NCBI RefSeq assembly: GCF_920984665.1
Contig: NZ_CAKLBP010000004.1
Span: 186,001-250,000 of the forward strand
Source of the DNA: Pedobacter sp. Leaf170
GTDB taxonomy: Bacteria; Bacteroidota; Bacteroidia; Sphingobacteriales; Sphingobacteriaceae
Direction: 5' to 3'
Length of the DNA stretch: 64,000 nt
Shown here: one piece after another, positions 35,367 to 43,880 of the stretch
Layout: every line of letters begins with the position of its first letter
Numbering within the stretch: position 1 is the stretch's first letter
Notes under the pieces: model-generated
Databases searched by the model: none
Told to the model about the DNA's origin: nothing
Seen by the model: only the letters and a program-made list of their open reading frames with translations
Program-made: the position numbers and the translations under genes

Positions 35367-36047
35367 ATGAGCGAACTTATCCAGAATCCGCCAGATGGCG
35401 GAACAATTTATACCGAGACCAACCTGGCGAACTTTTTCCCTGAACCACTAAATACCATAACAAGTTGTTTCTTTTTGGCTATTGCAATTTACTTTAGCTT
35501 TAAAGTTTGGGGCAATTTTAAAACACATAAGTTCTTATCATTTGCTTTAATTCTGCTTTACATTGGTGGTATTGGAGGCACAACGTATCACGGTTTAAGA
35601 AGGTGGCCAATATTTATCATGATGGACTGGGTGCCCATAATGCTGCTATGCTTATCTGCCGGGGTTTATTTTCTGGCTAAAATTACCAGATGGTATTTTG
35701 CGTTGTTGATAGTGTTGTTATATGCAGTTTTTCAGTTTGTGTTGCGTAAACAGTTTACCGGTGGCGATTTCCAGATATTTGTAAACCTAAATTATGCATT
35801 TATGGCTGCATTGGTTTTATTCCCGGTATTTGGATATTTGTTAAAAGACGAATGGAGAAACGGTAAATGGGTAGGCTTTGCATTGCTTGCATTTATATTT
35901 GCGTTAACTTTTAGAATTGCCGATAAATGGGAAATACTCGATGTTGGAACTCACTTTTTATGGCATACTTTTGGCGCCATCGCATCTTATTGCATGCTCA
36001 ATTATATTTACTTGGATAATGCCAAAAAGAAATTAGCAAACAAATAA
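35367..36047 (+). CDS. Ceramidase-like (CREST superfamily) seven-helix membrane protein (226 aa)
   Basis: The protein has about seven membrane segments. Residues that form the zinc/catalytic site of alkaline ceramidases are present in order: an acidic ETNLANFFPEPLNT segment near the start, TTYHGLRR with the first His, MDWVPIML with Asp, and HFLWHTFGA with the paired His near residue 200. Sphingobacteriaceae make sphingolipids, so a ceramide- or aminolipid-hydrolysing role is plausible. An upstream ATG at 35310 is open, but the ATG at 35367 begins just before the conserved region. A small secreted protein gene follows after 46 bp. Confidence 0.7.
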   Translation: MSELIQNPPDGGTIYTETNLANFFPEPLNTITSCFFLAIAIYFSFKVWGNFKTHKFLSFALILLYIGGIGGTTYHGLRRWPIFIMMDWVPIMLLCLSAGVYFLAKITRWYFALLIVLLYAVFQFVLRKQFTGGDFQIFVNLNYAFMAALVLFPVFGYLLKDEWRNGKWVGFALLAFIFALTFRIADKWEILDVGTHFLWHTFGAIASYCMLNYIYLDNAKKKLANK

Positions 36048-36093
36048 ATTCCTGAAAGGAGTAAAAAATTTTATATTCGTAAAACAACACGAA

Positions 36094-36501
36094 ATGAAAA
36101 AATTATTTGTAGCAACAGCTCTTTTAATGAGCTTAAACTTTGCAGCACAGGCGCAAAGTATTTTAAACAAAGTTGGCACCGCGGCGGTAGCGGCTTCTGG
36201 TTTTAATATTAATGGTTTAACGTCGGGCATTTTGGGTAAATTAACACCTGCATTAAATTTAACACCTGCTCAAAAACCATCCGTAACATCTATTATAAAA
36301 GATTTTCTTATACAAAAGGCTGGTATTATGTCCACTCAAAAAACAGATCCGGCAGCTTACAAGAGCAAATTTTCAAAATTAACAAGCGGTTTAAAATCTA
36401 AATTAGGAACCGTTTTGACAGTTGCTCAACTTACAAAGTTTGCCGCTTTAAAACCAAGCAACAACACGGCTTCTAACGTTTTATCACAGTTATTTTATTA
36501 A
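36094..36501 (+). CDS. Small secreted protein of unknown function (135 aa)
   Basis: A signal peptide (residues 1-20, ending AQAQ) precedes a 115-residue mature protein rich in Leu, Lys, Thr and Ser. Two segments look alike: LNLTPAQKPSVTSIIKDFL (about 53-71) and LTVAQLTKFAAL (about 108-119). The LTxxQ motif recalls the Spy/CpxP periplasmic chaperone family, but the similarity is too short to name it. The protein is likely helical and periplasmic. A 22-bp inverted repeat terminator follows directly at its stop codon. Confidence 0.7.
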   Translation: MKKLFVATALLMSLNFAAQAQSILNKVGTAAVAASGFNINGLTSGILGKLTPALNLTPAQKPSVTSIIKDFLIQKAGIMSTQKTDPAAYKSKFSKLTSGLKSKLGTVLTVAQLTKFAALKPSNNTASNVLSQLFY

Positions 36502-36545
36502 AAAGCAAAAAGCTCCAAATTTAAAATTTGGAGCTTTTTGCTTTT
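36501..36545. terminator. Bidirectional terminator, 22-bp perfect inverted repeat
   Basis: Arms 36501-36522 and 36524-36545 are perfect complements with a one-base centre, so the real loop must open some A-T pairs. The GC part is AGCTCC/GGAGCT with long A and T flanks. It serves the convergent genes ending at 36501 and 36563. Confidence 0.88.
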
Positions 36546-36562
36546 GATTTATAATTTTCGGA

Positions 36563-37627
36563 TTATAACACCCAGTTCCATCCAAATTCATCAGTTGCCA
36601 ATCCGTAACGGATATCATTAAGCTTTTTAGCAATGCCATTAGAAACTGTTCTGGTAGAAGAATCAGTTAACTTGTAGGTTTTGCCTAAATAACCAATCTC
36701 ACCAATTTGAGTTACAGTAGCCGCTGTACCAGCTGCAAAAGCTTCTGTTAAAGTACCACTCTCAATTCCATCAATAACTTCCTTTACAGAAACTCTTCGC
36801 TCTTCAACCTCCACACCAGCAGCTTTAGCCAATTTAATAATTGTATCACGAGTTACACCATCTAAAACAGTACTTCGTACCGAAGGTGTAACCAATTTAC
36901 CGTTGATAACAAAAATTAAGTTTGCGGTTCCTGCTTCTTCAATGTACTCATGATTAACAGAATCTGTCCATATTAACTGATCGTAACCTTCTTTTTTTGC
37001 CTGTTCAAATGGATACAAAGAACGGGCATAGTTACCGGCAGTTTTCGCATAACCTACACCACCTTCATCGGCTCTGGTAAATTCGGTTTCAATTTTAACC
37101 TTTAAAGCGCTGCTGTAATATGGACCAGTTGGTGTGGTAAGCAAAGCAAATTTATAGGTATCAGAAGCTCTAACACCCAAATATGGGTCTGTTGCAAACA
37201 TTACCGGACGAATATACAATGCATAATCATCTTGAGCAGGCACCCATTTTTCATCTATATTAATTAAAGCAGCTAAACCTTGCATAAAAATTTCTTCAGG
37301 GATAGATGGCATCGACATTCTGGCTGCAGATTTATTAAAACGCTCAAAATTTTTATCAGCACGGAAAACACTAATTTTACCATCTGGCTGGCGGTAAGCT
37401 TTCAAACCTTCAAAAATTGCCTGTCCGTAATGTAAAGCAGAAATAGCCGGACTCATTTCGATTGGACCATAAGGCAAAATCTGTAAATTCTTCCACTCAC
37501 CATCTTCGTAATCTGCTGTGAACATGTGGTCGGTAAAAACCTTCCCAAATGGCAGCTGAGAAAAATCTGTAACTGATAAACGGGTTTTATCTGCTTTAAC
37601 TATGTTAATATCTAATGTTTCAGTCAT
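36563..37627 (-). CDS. ilvE: Branched-chain amino-acid aminotransferase
   Basis: IlvE is a PLP enzyme (fold type IV) for the last step of leucine, isoleucine and valine synthesis. The 354-residue length fits the eukaryote/actinobacteria-like BCAT II group. The PLP lysine lies in GYAKTAGNYARSLYPF (GVGYAKTAGNYA), and EEAGTANLIFV and the later TGVTRD-like DGVTRDTIIKLA and GTAATVTQIG are the signature and phosphate-binding motifs. ALHYGQAIFEGLKAYR is another family mark. It is a single gene with a terminator behind it. Confidence 0.95.
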   Translation of the reverse strand: MTETLDINIVKADKTRLSVTDFSQLPFGKVFTDHMFTADYEDGEWKNLQILPYGPIEMSPAISALHYGQAIFEGLKAYRQPDGKISVFRADKNFERFNKSAARMSMPSIPEEIFMQGLAALINIDEKWVPAQDDYALYIRPVMFATDPYLGVRASDTYKFALLTTPTGPYYSSALKVKIETEFTRADEGGVGYAKTAGNYARSLYPFEQAKKEGYDQLIWTDSVNHEYIEEAGTANLIFVINGKLVTPSVRSTVLDGVTRDTIIKLAKAAGVEVEERRVSVKEVIDGIESGTLTEAFAAGTAATVTQIGEIGYLGKTYKLTDSSTRTVSNGIAKKLNDIRYGLATDEFGWNWVL

Positions 37628-37772
37628 TGTAATTTAAATTTTGGATGATTGAATTTTGAATGAATGAATGGTTTTGAATTCTGGAAATTCAATCATTTAT
37701 AAGGTTCTAATTCAGTCAATATTTTTTTGCAAGTTATAAAAAAACGAGCGATTTTAATAGTATTTGAGCATA

Positions 37773-38739
37773 TTAATCTTTGTTCTTTAGTGTTTTAAGC
37801 ACACTAAGCACCCATCCTCTACCCCACTCATCCATCTGTTCATCAGTCCATAAAAAAGGGTAAAAAATTCTTTTTTGAAAACGCGGCGGCAAATATTTCT
37901 GCCAGTTTGTACCACCTGTAGCGGCAATGTCAGTTGGGTCTTTTTCTAAATATCTAACTGCTGATTTATAATGTGATAAAGGCCATTCAACGTTCACATA
38001 CAAATCAAGCTTTCTTAATTCTTCGGCTAATAGGCGTACATCCGCTCCTTGTGCTTCGAGGTTATGGTAAAGGGCAGAAAAGTTAGTTAAAGTTCTGTCT
38101 TTTGCCAGTTGCAAAAACTGAGCGGCGTATTTCTTTATAAACTGTTTTAAAGTAAGTGTTTGCTTGCCAGATGAAAGTTCTGTAGCGCCAAATTTCCAGT
38201 AAATATGTTCGAACTGTTCTTCTATCGATGCCTCTTTTAACGCTTCCCTTTTACTTTTATCCGTTAAACGAATAAAATCTGTTGCACTAATTTCAATCAT
38301 TCTGTATTGCCCGGATTGAAATCCGCTTGCGGGTAAAAGCGACATTCTGAATTTTAGAAACTGATCTTTTTCCATGCCATCAACCATCACCTCGAAAGAA
38401 GTTGTTAACGCATTAAAATACGCATTTATCCTTTTTACTCTGGTTGTAAAGAATTCAACGTTAAGGTTTTTGTGTTCTGCTACCTGATTAAATTCATGCA
38501 AGGCAAGCTTAAAGTAAAGCTCGGTTATTTGATGATACATGATGAAAATTTCTTCATCAGGGAAAGGCGTTTTAGGACTTTGCAGACTTAATAAAGTATC
38601 CAGATGAATATAATCCCAATATGTTAAAAAATCAGCATATAACAAACCATCCAGATATGAAGCCATATCCTGTCCCATTGCCGTATATTTTTCCTGCAAA
38701 CTGGTTAAGTTTATCTTTAATTTCAGGGGTAAAATCCAT
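37773..38739 (-). CDS. kynA: Tryptophan 2,3-dioxygenase with apparent +1 frameshift near the N-terminus
   Basis: This haem enzyme opens the indole ring of tryptophan to N-formylkynurenine, the first step of the kynurenine route. The family motifs are clear: YHQITELYFKLALHE (haem/substrate pocket), SLLPASGFQSGQYRMIE, and TGGTNWQKYLPP. The frame that encodes them is open upstream to 38774, but its first residues look non-native. A second frame begins with ATG at 38739 and reads MDFTPEIKDKLNQ. Removing one T from the TTT at 38698-38700 (minus strand) joins it to LQEKYTAMGQD, giving 321 aa, typical of the family. So a one-base insertion, a sequencing error, or a start at 38678 (MGQDMASYL) must apply. 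Confidence 0.82.
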
Positions 38740-38774
38740 TGCGTAATTTGTTTCCAAACAAAGGTGATAAACAT

Positions 38775-38806
38775 TTTGCAACAAAAGGCTAAAATTTATA
38801 CTTTTG
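38775..38806 (+). promoter_or_regulatory. Promoter of the CLC gene (TTTG-N20-TACTTTTG)
   Basis: TTTG at 38775-38778 and TACTTTTG at 38799-38806 match the Bacteroidota consensus with 20-bp spacing. Transcription would start near 38810, downstream of the TTG at 38804 that could open the CLC frame, so the coding start is placed at 38882. Confidence 0.6.
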
Positions 38807-38881
38807 ACTGATGGCGATGGGGTACCGCCAAAACCGCCAAAACAGGCTGATGACTCCTACGATTTATTTAAATTGATAAAA

Positions 38882-40162
38882 ATGCCTGTTAAAAAATTAA
38901 CGGAAGGTTTTCTTCTGTCTGTTTCTCAATTCTTTAAACAAGAGTTTCGAGTTCTATTTTTAAACCTTTTTAAATGGCTTTTAATCTCTGCTATTTTAGG
39001 TGCAATTGTTGGCAGCGCTTCGGCTTTATTTTTAGTGAGCTTAGAATATGTAACCGATTACCGCGAACAGCATACTCAAATCATTTATTTGCTCCCGCTT
39101 GCAGGTTTAGCAATTGGATTGTTATATCATTACTTCGGAAAAGAGGTAGTAAAAGGCAATAACCTTTTAATAGAAGAACTTCAAAGCCCTAAAAAGGTTA
39201 TCCCGCTTATTATGGCGCCACTGGTGTTCGCCGGCACAATCATTACTCATTTATTTGGCGGCTCTGCCGGAAGAGAAGGTACTGCCGTTCAAATTGGAGG
39301 AGCATTTGCCGATCAGTTTACAAAGCTGTTTAAACTAAGCCCGGCTGATAGAAAAGTTATTCTAATTTGCGGCATAAGTGCCGGCTTTGCCTCTGTTTTC
39401 GGTACGCCGTTGGCCGGTGCAATTTTCGGTTTAGAAGTTTTTATCATCGGAAGTTTATTTTACACCGCCATATTACCATCTTTTTTAACGGCGGTAATTG
39501 CCGATTATGTTTGCAAAATATGGGGCGTTGGCCATACCCATTATCATGTAGATTTTGTACCTCAACTAAATGCTTTAAATTTAATTTATACCCTATGTGG
39601 CGGAGTACTTTTTGGTTTAGCCGCCCGCCTATTTTCATCTTTAAATCATGGCTTTAGTACGCTTTTTTCCAAGATAAAATATCCTCCGCTAAGGCCCGTT
39701 ATTGGAGGCATAATTCTGGTGATTATAATTTTTGCTACAGATGCTTTCAAATACATTGGTTTAGGAATTCCGGCGATAGTTGAATCATTCCAGATACAAC
39801 AGCCTTACTATGCCTTTGCGGTAAAGATATTTCTTACAGCATTAACTTTAGGTGCAGGTTTTAAAGGCGGAGAAGTAACGCCATTGTTTTTTATTGGCGC
39901 CACACTTGGTAGTTTTTTAAGCATTTTTATCCCATTACCTGTTGCATTATTAGCGGGAATGGGTTTTGTGGCTGTATTCTCTGGCGCTGCTAATACACCA
40001 TTAGCCTGTATGATAATGGGTATAGAGCTATTTGGCAGCACAAGCGGGATTTACATCGCGATAGCTTGTGTTGCTGCGTACTTATTTTCTGGTCACAACG
40101 GCATTTACAGTGCTCAAAAGATTGGGAGTTCTAAATTCTACTTACCTAAAAAGATCTTATAA
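38882..40162 (+). CDS. CLC-family antiporter, probably fluoride-type (426 aa)
   Basis: This is a polytopic CLC protein with GSAGREGTAVQIGGAF (the gating-glutamate region), AGAIFGLEV, and GAGFKGGEVTPLFFIGATLG. The canonical chloride filter GSGIP is replaced by GNNLLIEEL, and the third region reads VTP instead of IFAP. Such substitutions mark the CLC-F branch, which exports fluoride in exchange for protons. This comes from memory of the family, and transport of chloride cannot be excluded. No fluoride riboswitch precedes it. The frame opens with TTG at 38804 but lies over the promoter, so I prefer the ATG at 38882. Confidence 0.78.
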   Translation: MPVKKLTEGFLLSVSQFFKQEFRVLFLNLFKWLLISAILGAIVGSASALFLVSLEYVTDYREQHTQIIYLLPLAGLAIGLLYHYFGKEVVKGNNLLIEELQSPKKVIPLIMAPLVFAGTIITHLFGGSAGREGTAVQIGGAFADQFTKLFKLSPADRKVILICGISAGFASVFGTPLAGAIFGLEVFIIGSLFYTAILPSFLTAVIADYVCKIWGVGHTHYHVDFVPQLNALNLIYTLCGGVLFGLAARLFSSLNHGFSTLFSKIKYPPLRPVIGGIILVIIIFATDAFKYIGLGIPAIVESFQIQQPYYAFAVKIFLTALTLGAGFKGGEVTPLFFIGATLGSFLSIFIPLPVALLAGMGFVAVFSGAANTPLACMIMGIELFGSTSGIYIAIACVAAYLFSGHNGIYSAQKIGSSKFYLPKKIL

Positions 40163-40211
40163 TTTTTATCGTTCTGTGAGGATACAAATTATGAGGTATA
40201 TTGATTTAATT

Positions 40212-40233
40212 CAGTCTGCAAGGACACAGACTG
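40212..40233. repeat. Dispersed copy of the CAGTCTGTG/CACAGACTG REP element
   Basis: CAGTCTG...CACAGACTG forms a hairpin with a 6-base centre and differs in only a few bases from the REP palindromes flanking the RAYT gene at 61.5-62.9 kb. It lies between the convergent CLC and phosphatase genes, a typical position for REP elements. Confidence 0.6.
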
Positions 40234-40275
40234 AGGGATATAAGATACATACCGAGGCTTAAAATTTAAGATGAC

Positions 40276-41577
40276 CTAATATAAAACCCTGAATTTTATA
40301 GTATGCTCAATCTTTTTCAGCGCTTTAAATAACTGCTTATCGTATTCGGTGTTAATATCTGTGATGGCATAACCTATTTCAGTGTTTGTCATTAAAAATT
40401 GTCCAACAATGTTGATGTTATGTTTAGCAAAAACGGTATTAATTTGTGCCATAATACCCGGAACATTTTTGTGAATGTGAATTAAGCGATGTGATTTATC
40501 GATTTTAGGCAATTGCAAATTAGGATAGTTTGAGCTTAAATATGTTGCACCACTATTCATAAAATCAATCATCCTTTTAGGTATAAAATCGAAATTACGC
40601 GGATTTGCTTTTGGGTCATCAAATATTATAATACCCATTTTGGTACAAAGCTCTGCATCAACTTTGTTTTTTGAATTACCCAGATAACCGATGGTTTTCA
40701 GTTTCACTGCATTTTTTAATTGTGTTTTATCAATTTTCTCACCATCTGCCAGCAAAATTACACCAACATCTTTAACATATTTTTCTTCAAAACTTGCTTT
40801 ATGTCTGATAGATAAGCCATCATTTTTTAATAATGCAATGCTTTTTGGATCAACATCACCTAAAACTAAACATAAAATTCGATTCTTAGGGTACGATATC
40901 GCCCTTGGCAAATCATTCACATATAAAAATTCATCGAAACTTGGCGTAACGTGATCGGCTTTTGCCACAATACTTTCACGTGCAATATTTTCTGTAAAGG
41001 CGAAAAACTTATTTATTAAGCCACTTTCTCTTAATTGGAAATCAGAATAACCATCGCCAATGCCAAAGAGTTCGCCTTCTAACTTGAGATGTTGAAGCAG
41101 TTTAACCTTTCCTCCTTCTTCACTTAAAGGATTGGCATGGTCATAATCTATAATTTTGCCATCGCCTGTGGTTACAAAAGTATTGGCGTAAATATTTTCC
41201 TTTTTTATGTGATACTGACTAACAACCGGCGTTATAAACTCTTTAAATCCGCCAGAAACTATTAAAACTTCATCAGCATGTTTTTTAAAAAATTCAGCAT
41301 TTCGAGAAAAAGAAGTAGAAACCTTTTTCTTTAGATGTTTTATCAGCTGTTTTAAATGCTCTTCATCGGCCTCTAACAATTTTACCCTTTGAGCCAGGCT
41401 TTCTGAAAATGATAATTTTCCTTCCATTGCCAGATTGGTATAATCCTCAATTTTTTGAAAAATTGATTCTTTTTGAGGGTGTTTCTTTAGTGAAATTCTG
41501 GCTAATTCATCTAAGGCTTCTACTTGCGTAAAAGTGCTATCAAAATCAATAATGTAGTAGGCTTTTTGTTTAGGCAT
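40276..41577 (-). CDS. Phosphoserine phosphatase fused to a SerA-like remnant and ACT domain (433 aa)
   Basis: The N-terminal half is an HAD phosphatase of SerB type: IDFDSTFTQ (nucleophile D11, D13), VSGGFKEF and GIGDGYSDF. The C-terminal half (about 225-360) resembles the first, non-NAD part of phosphoglycerate dehydrogenase (LKTIGYLGNSKNKVD, FDFIPKRMIDFMN). It ends in a SerA-like ACT domain (HIHKNVPGIMAQINTVFAKH). Serine feedback control of the phosphatase through the ACT domain is inferred from this layout. It overlaps the epimerase gene by 1 bp. Confidence 0.85.
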   Translation of the reverse strand: MPKQKAYYIIDFDSTFTQVEALDELARISLKKHPQKESIFQKIEDYTNLAMEGKLSFSESLAQRVKLLEADEEHLKQLIKHLKKKVSTSFSRNAEFFKKHADEVLIVSGGFKEFITPVVSQYHIKKENIYANTFVTTGDGKIIDYDHANPLSEEGGKVKLLQHLKLEGELFGIGDGYSDFQLRESGLINKFFAFTENIARESIVAKADHVTPSFDEFLYVNDLPRAISYPKNRILCLVLGDVDPKSIALLKNDGLSIRHKASFEEKYVKDVGVILLADGEKIDKTQLKNAVKLKTIGYLGNSKNKVDAELCTKMGIIIFDDPKANPRNFDFIPKRMIDFMNSGATYLSSNYPNLQLPKIDKSHRLIHIHKNVPGIMAQINTVFAKHNINIVGQFLMTNTEIGYAITDINTEYDKQLFKALKKIEHTIKFRVLY

Positions 41578-42539
41578 TATTTTAAGTGTTGGGTAATTTC
41601 TGCAATGCTATTTGAAAGTGGCTTAAATTGTATGCCGATTTGGTTAACGATTTTATCATTTGAATAGTAGCTTAAAGTAACGCTGCTACGTGCTGTATCT
41701 TTTGTTATTGAGGGTTGAGTTCTGCTAAAAACCGAGAAAAATTTGAGCGCTCTCCAGGCTATACCCAATATCCAGGGTTTGGCTTCTTTAGTTGGCGCTT
41801 TAACATTAAAACCATTTGCAATAGCCCTAAATAAATCTTTGTAATGGATGTTTTCTGAGGAAACAATGTAACGTTCTGCAGTAATTTCACTATCCATTAG
41901 TGCAATCATAGATTTTACTACATCATCTACATCTACAAAACCAGATGCGCCATTTGTGTAAAACGGAAAACCACCTTTTACCAATTTAAATATTGCGCCA
42001 CTGCCTTCAAAACCAGCGTTTTTACCAATAATTACCGATGGATTAACGATTACAGCATCCAAACCTTCGGTTATGCCACGCCAAACCTCCATTTCGGCTT
42101 CATATTTCGAAAGCCCGTATGCATCAGCTTTTGCATCATATTCCCGAAAATCCTTTTCTGTAATTTGCTTTCCCTTTTTAGGCTCGCCTAATGCAGCAAT
42201 AGAACTTACATGAAGCAACCGGCAATTATTATCCACACAAAGATTTACAATGTTTGATGTGCCTTCGATATTTACATGAAAAAGCTGCTTTTTATAGCTC
42301 GAATCTAAAGAAACAAAAGCTGCACAATGAAAAACTTTTGTAATGCCCACAAAAACATCCTCAAGCGATGATGGTTCATTTATATCACCATCAACCCATT
42401 CTATTAATTTAATGCCTTTTAATAAGGATGGAATTTTAGAAGTTTCTCTCTTCAACGCCCGAACGGCTAAACCATTATCAGTAAGCTGTTTTATTAATTC
42501 AGATCCTAAAAATCCCGTTCCGCCGGTTACGAGTATCAT
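41577..42539 (-). CDS. NAD(P)-dependent epimerase/dehydratase-like extended SDR (320 aa)
   Basis: The N-terminal Rossmann motif GGTGFLGSELIKQL and the catalytic YGLSKYEAE (YxxxK) with upstream S122-type residue (HVSSIAALGE) identify an extended short-chain dehydrogenase, close to the dihydroflavonol-reductase group. The substrate is not readable. Its stop overlaps the start of the phosphatase-ACT gene (TAATG), so the two are coupled; an amino-acid or polyol link is possible but unproved. Confidence 0.82.
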   Translation of the reverse strand: MILVTGGTGFLGSELIKQLTDNGLAVRALKRETSKIPSLLKGIKLIEWVDGDINEPSSLEDVFVGITKVFHCAAFVSLDSSYKKQLFHVNIEGTSNIVNLCVDNNCRLLHVSSIAALGEPKKGKQITEKDFREYDAKADAYGLSKYEAEMEVWRGITEGLDAVIVNPSVIIGKNAGFEGSGAIFKLVKGGFPFYTNGASGFVDVDDVVKSMIALMDSEITAERYIVSSENIHYKDLFRAIANGFNVKAPTKEAKPWILGIAWRALKFFSVFSRTQPSITKDTARSSVTLSYYSNDKIVNQIGIQFKPLSNSIAEITQHLK

Positions 42540-42610
42540 TATATTTTTTTGGGCTATTGGTGAAAATACGCTTTCAAAAATAGATATTTGAGGCGATAGT
42601 TTTTAAATAT

Positions 42611-43792
42611 ATGTCATTAACCGATTTCTTTTCTCCCTTAAATATTGATCAGTTTACACCAAAACAAGGTTTTCTTACCAGTCAGCTGGGATTAAAAGCC
42701 GAATTTTATACTGAATCATTTCCAGATTTGGAGGAAAACAAATTTGATATTGCTATTTTTGGTGTGCTAGATGGACGAAATGCAGTGAATAATGAAGGTT
42801 GTGGTATTGCTCCGGATTATTTGAGAGAAAAATTTTACAAGCTAAACGAGGGCGCATTCGAAAGCAGAATCGTTGATTTAGGAAACATCAGACCAGGTGC
42901 TTCTGTTGCCGACACATATATTGCCGTAAAAATGGCGGTTTCTGAGTTGATCAAAAACAATATAATTCCGGTAATTATTGGCGGCGGCCAAGACCTTACC
43001 TATGCACAATATTTGGGCTACGAAGATTTGGAGCAGAAAGTTGATTTAGTAGTGGTAGATAATCAATTTGATATTGATGGACACGAAAGTGAAGGCATAG
43101 AAACCCGTTCTGATTGCTATTTAAACAAAATATTCTTACACCAACCTAACTATCTTTTCAATTTCAGCAACCTGGGTTATCAAACCTATTTTGTAAATCA
43201 AGAGAGCTTAAATGTTATGGATAAGCTTTATTTTGATGCTCACCGTGTAGGCGAATTTGCTCAGGATATAACACTCACAGAACCAATTATCCGCAATGCG
43301 AATATGGTAAGTTTTGATATTGGCGCCATACGTTCTGCGGATGCTGCTGCCAATGCAAATACCACACCCAACGGATTTGACGGGGAAGAGGCATGCAGAA
43401 TTGCCCGATATGCAGGCATGAATGATAAGTTAACCTCTATCGGTTTTTATGAATTTAATCCGGCTTACGATAATAACGGACAGACGGCCTTTTTACTTGC
43501 GCAAATGGTTTGGTATTTTGTAGATGGTTTCTACGCCCGTAAAAAAGACTTTCCACTAACACCAAAATCTCAGTTTATCATTTACAGAACGAGCTTAAAA
43601 GATGGTTCGGGAGAGATGACATTTGTGAAAAGCAAAAAATCTGACAGGTGGTGGATGCAGGTACCTTATCCTGCGCAGCAATCGAAAAATGAACGATATC
43701 ATTTGGTTCCTTGTCGCTATGACGACTATCAAACCGCCGTTAACGGAGAAATGCCCGATTTGTGGTGGCGCACTTATCAAAAGCTTGCATAA
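42611..43792 (+). CDS. Arginase-fold protein (formimidoylglutamase-like) with altered metal site (393 aa)
   Basis: The fold is that of the ureohydrolase superfamily, with GGGQDLTYAQYL in place of GGxHS and LVVVDNQFD in place of DAHxD. The third motif, SFDIGAIRSADA, keeps only the first of the two Asp. Thus Q127, N151/Q152 and G238 replace usual manganese ligands, while D150, D154 and D236 remain. Catalysis as in true formimidoylglutamase or arginase is doubtful, and a binding or regulatory role may apply. It is a single gene, divergent from the epimerase gene. Confidence 0.78.
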   Translation: MSLTDFFSPLNIDQFTPKQGFLTSQLGLKAEFYTESFPDLEENKFDIAIFGVLDGRNAVNNEGCGIAPDYLREKFYKLNEGAFESRIVDLGNIRPGASVADTYIAVKMAVSELIKNNIIPVIIGGGQDLTYAQYLGYEDLEQKVDLVVVDNQFDIDGHESEGIETRSDCYLNKIFLHQPNYLFNFSNLGYQTYFVNQESLNVMDKLYFDAHRVGEFAQDITLTEPIIRNANMVSFDIGAIRSADAAANANTTPNGFDGEEACRIARYAGMNDKLTSIGFYEFNPAYDNNGQTAFLLAQMVWYFVDGFYARKKDFPLTPKSQFIIYRTSLKDGSGEMTFVKSKKSDRWWMQVPYPAQQSKNERYHLVPCRYDDYQTAVNGEMPDLWWRTYQKLA

Positions 43793-43809
43793 TTTTACAA
43801 AATTTTTAA

Positions 43810-43838
43810 TTTGTTAAGCTTACATTTTTATACATTTG
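43810..43838 (+). promoter_or_regulatory. Promoter of the TlpA-like gene (TTTG-N17-TACATTTG)
   Basis: TTTG (43810-43813) and TACATTTG (43831-43838) fit the Bacteroidota consensus with 17-bp spacing. Transcription would start near 43842, about 39 nt before the ATG. Confidence 0.6.
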
Positions 43839-43880
43839 ATTTTTAGAGTTTAAATCCCTCACAACCAATAAAATAAACCA

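Noticed and set aside
38739..38882. Fluoride riboswitch upstream of the CLC gene
   Set aside because: The space before the gene is short and filled by a promoter and the kynA 5' end; no crcB-type fold was evident by eye.
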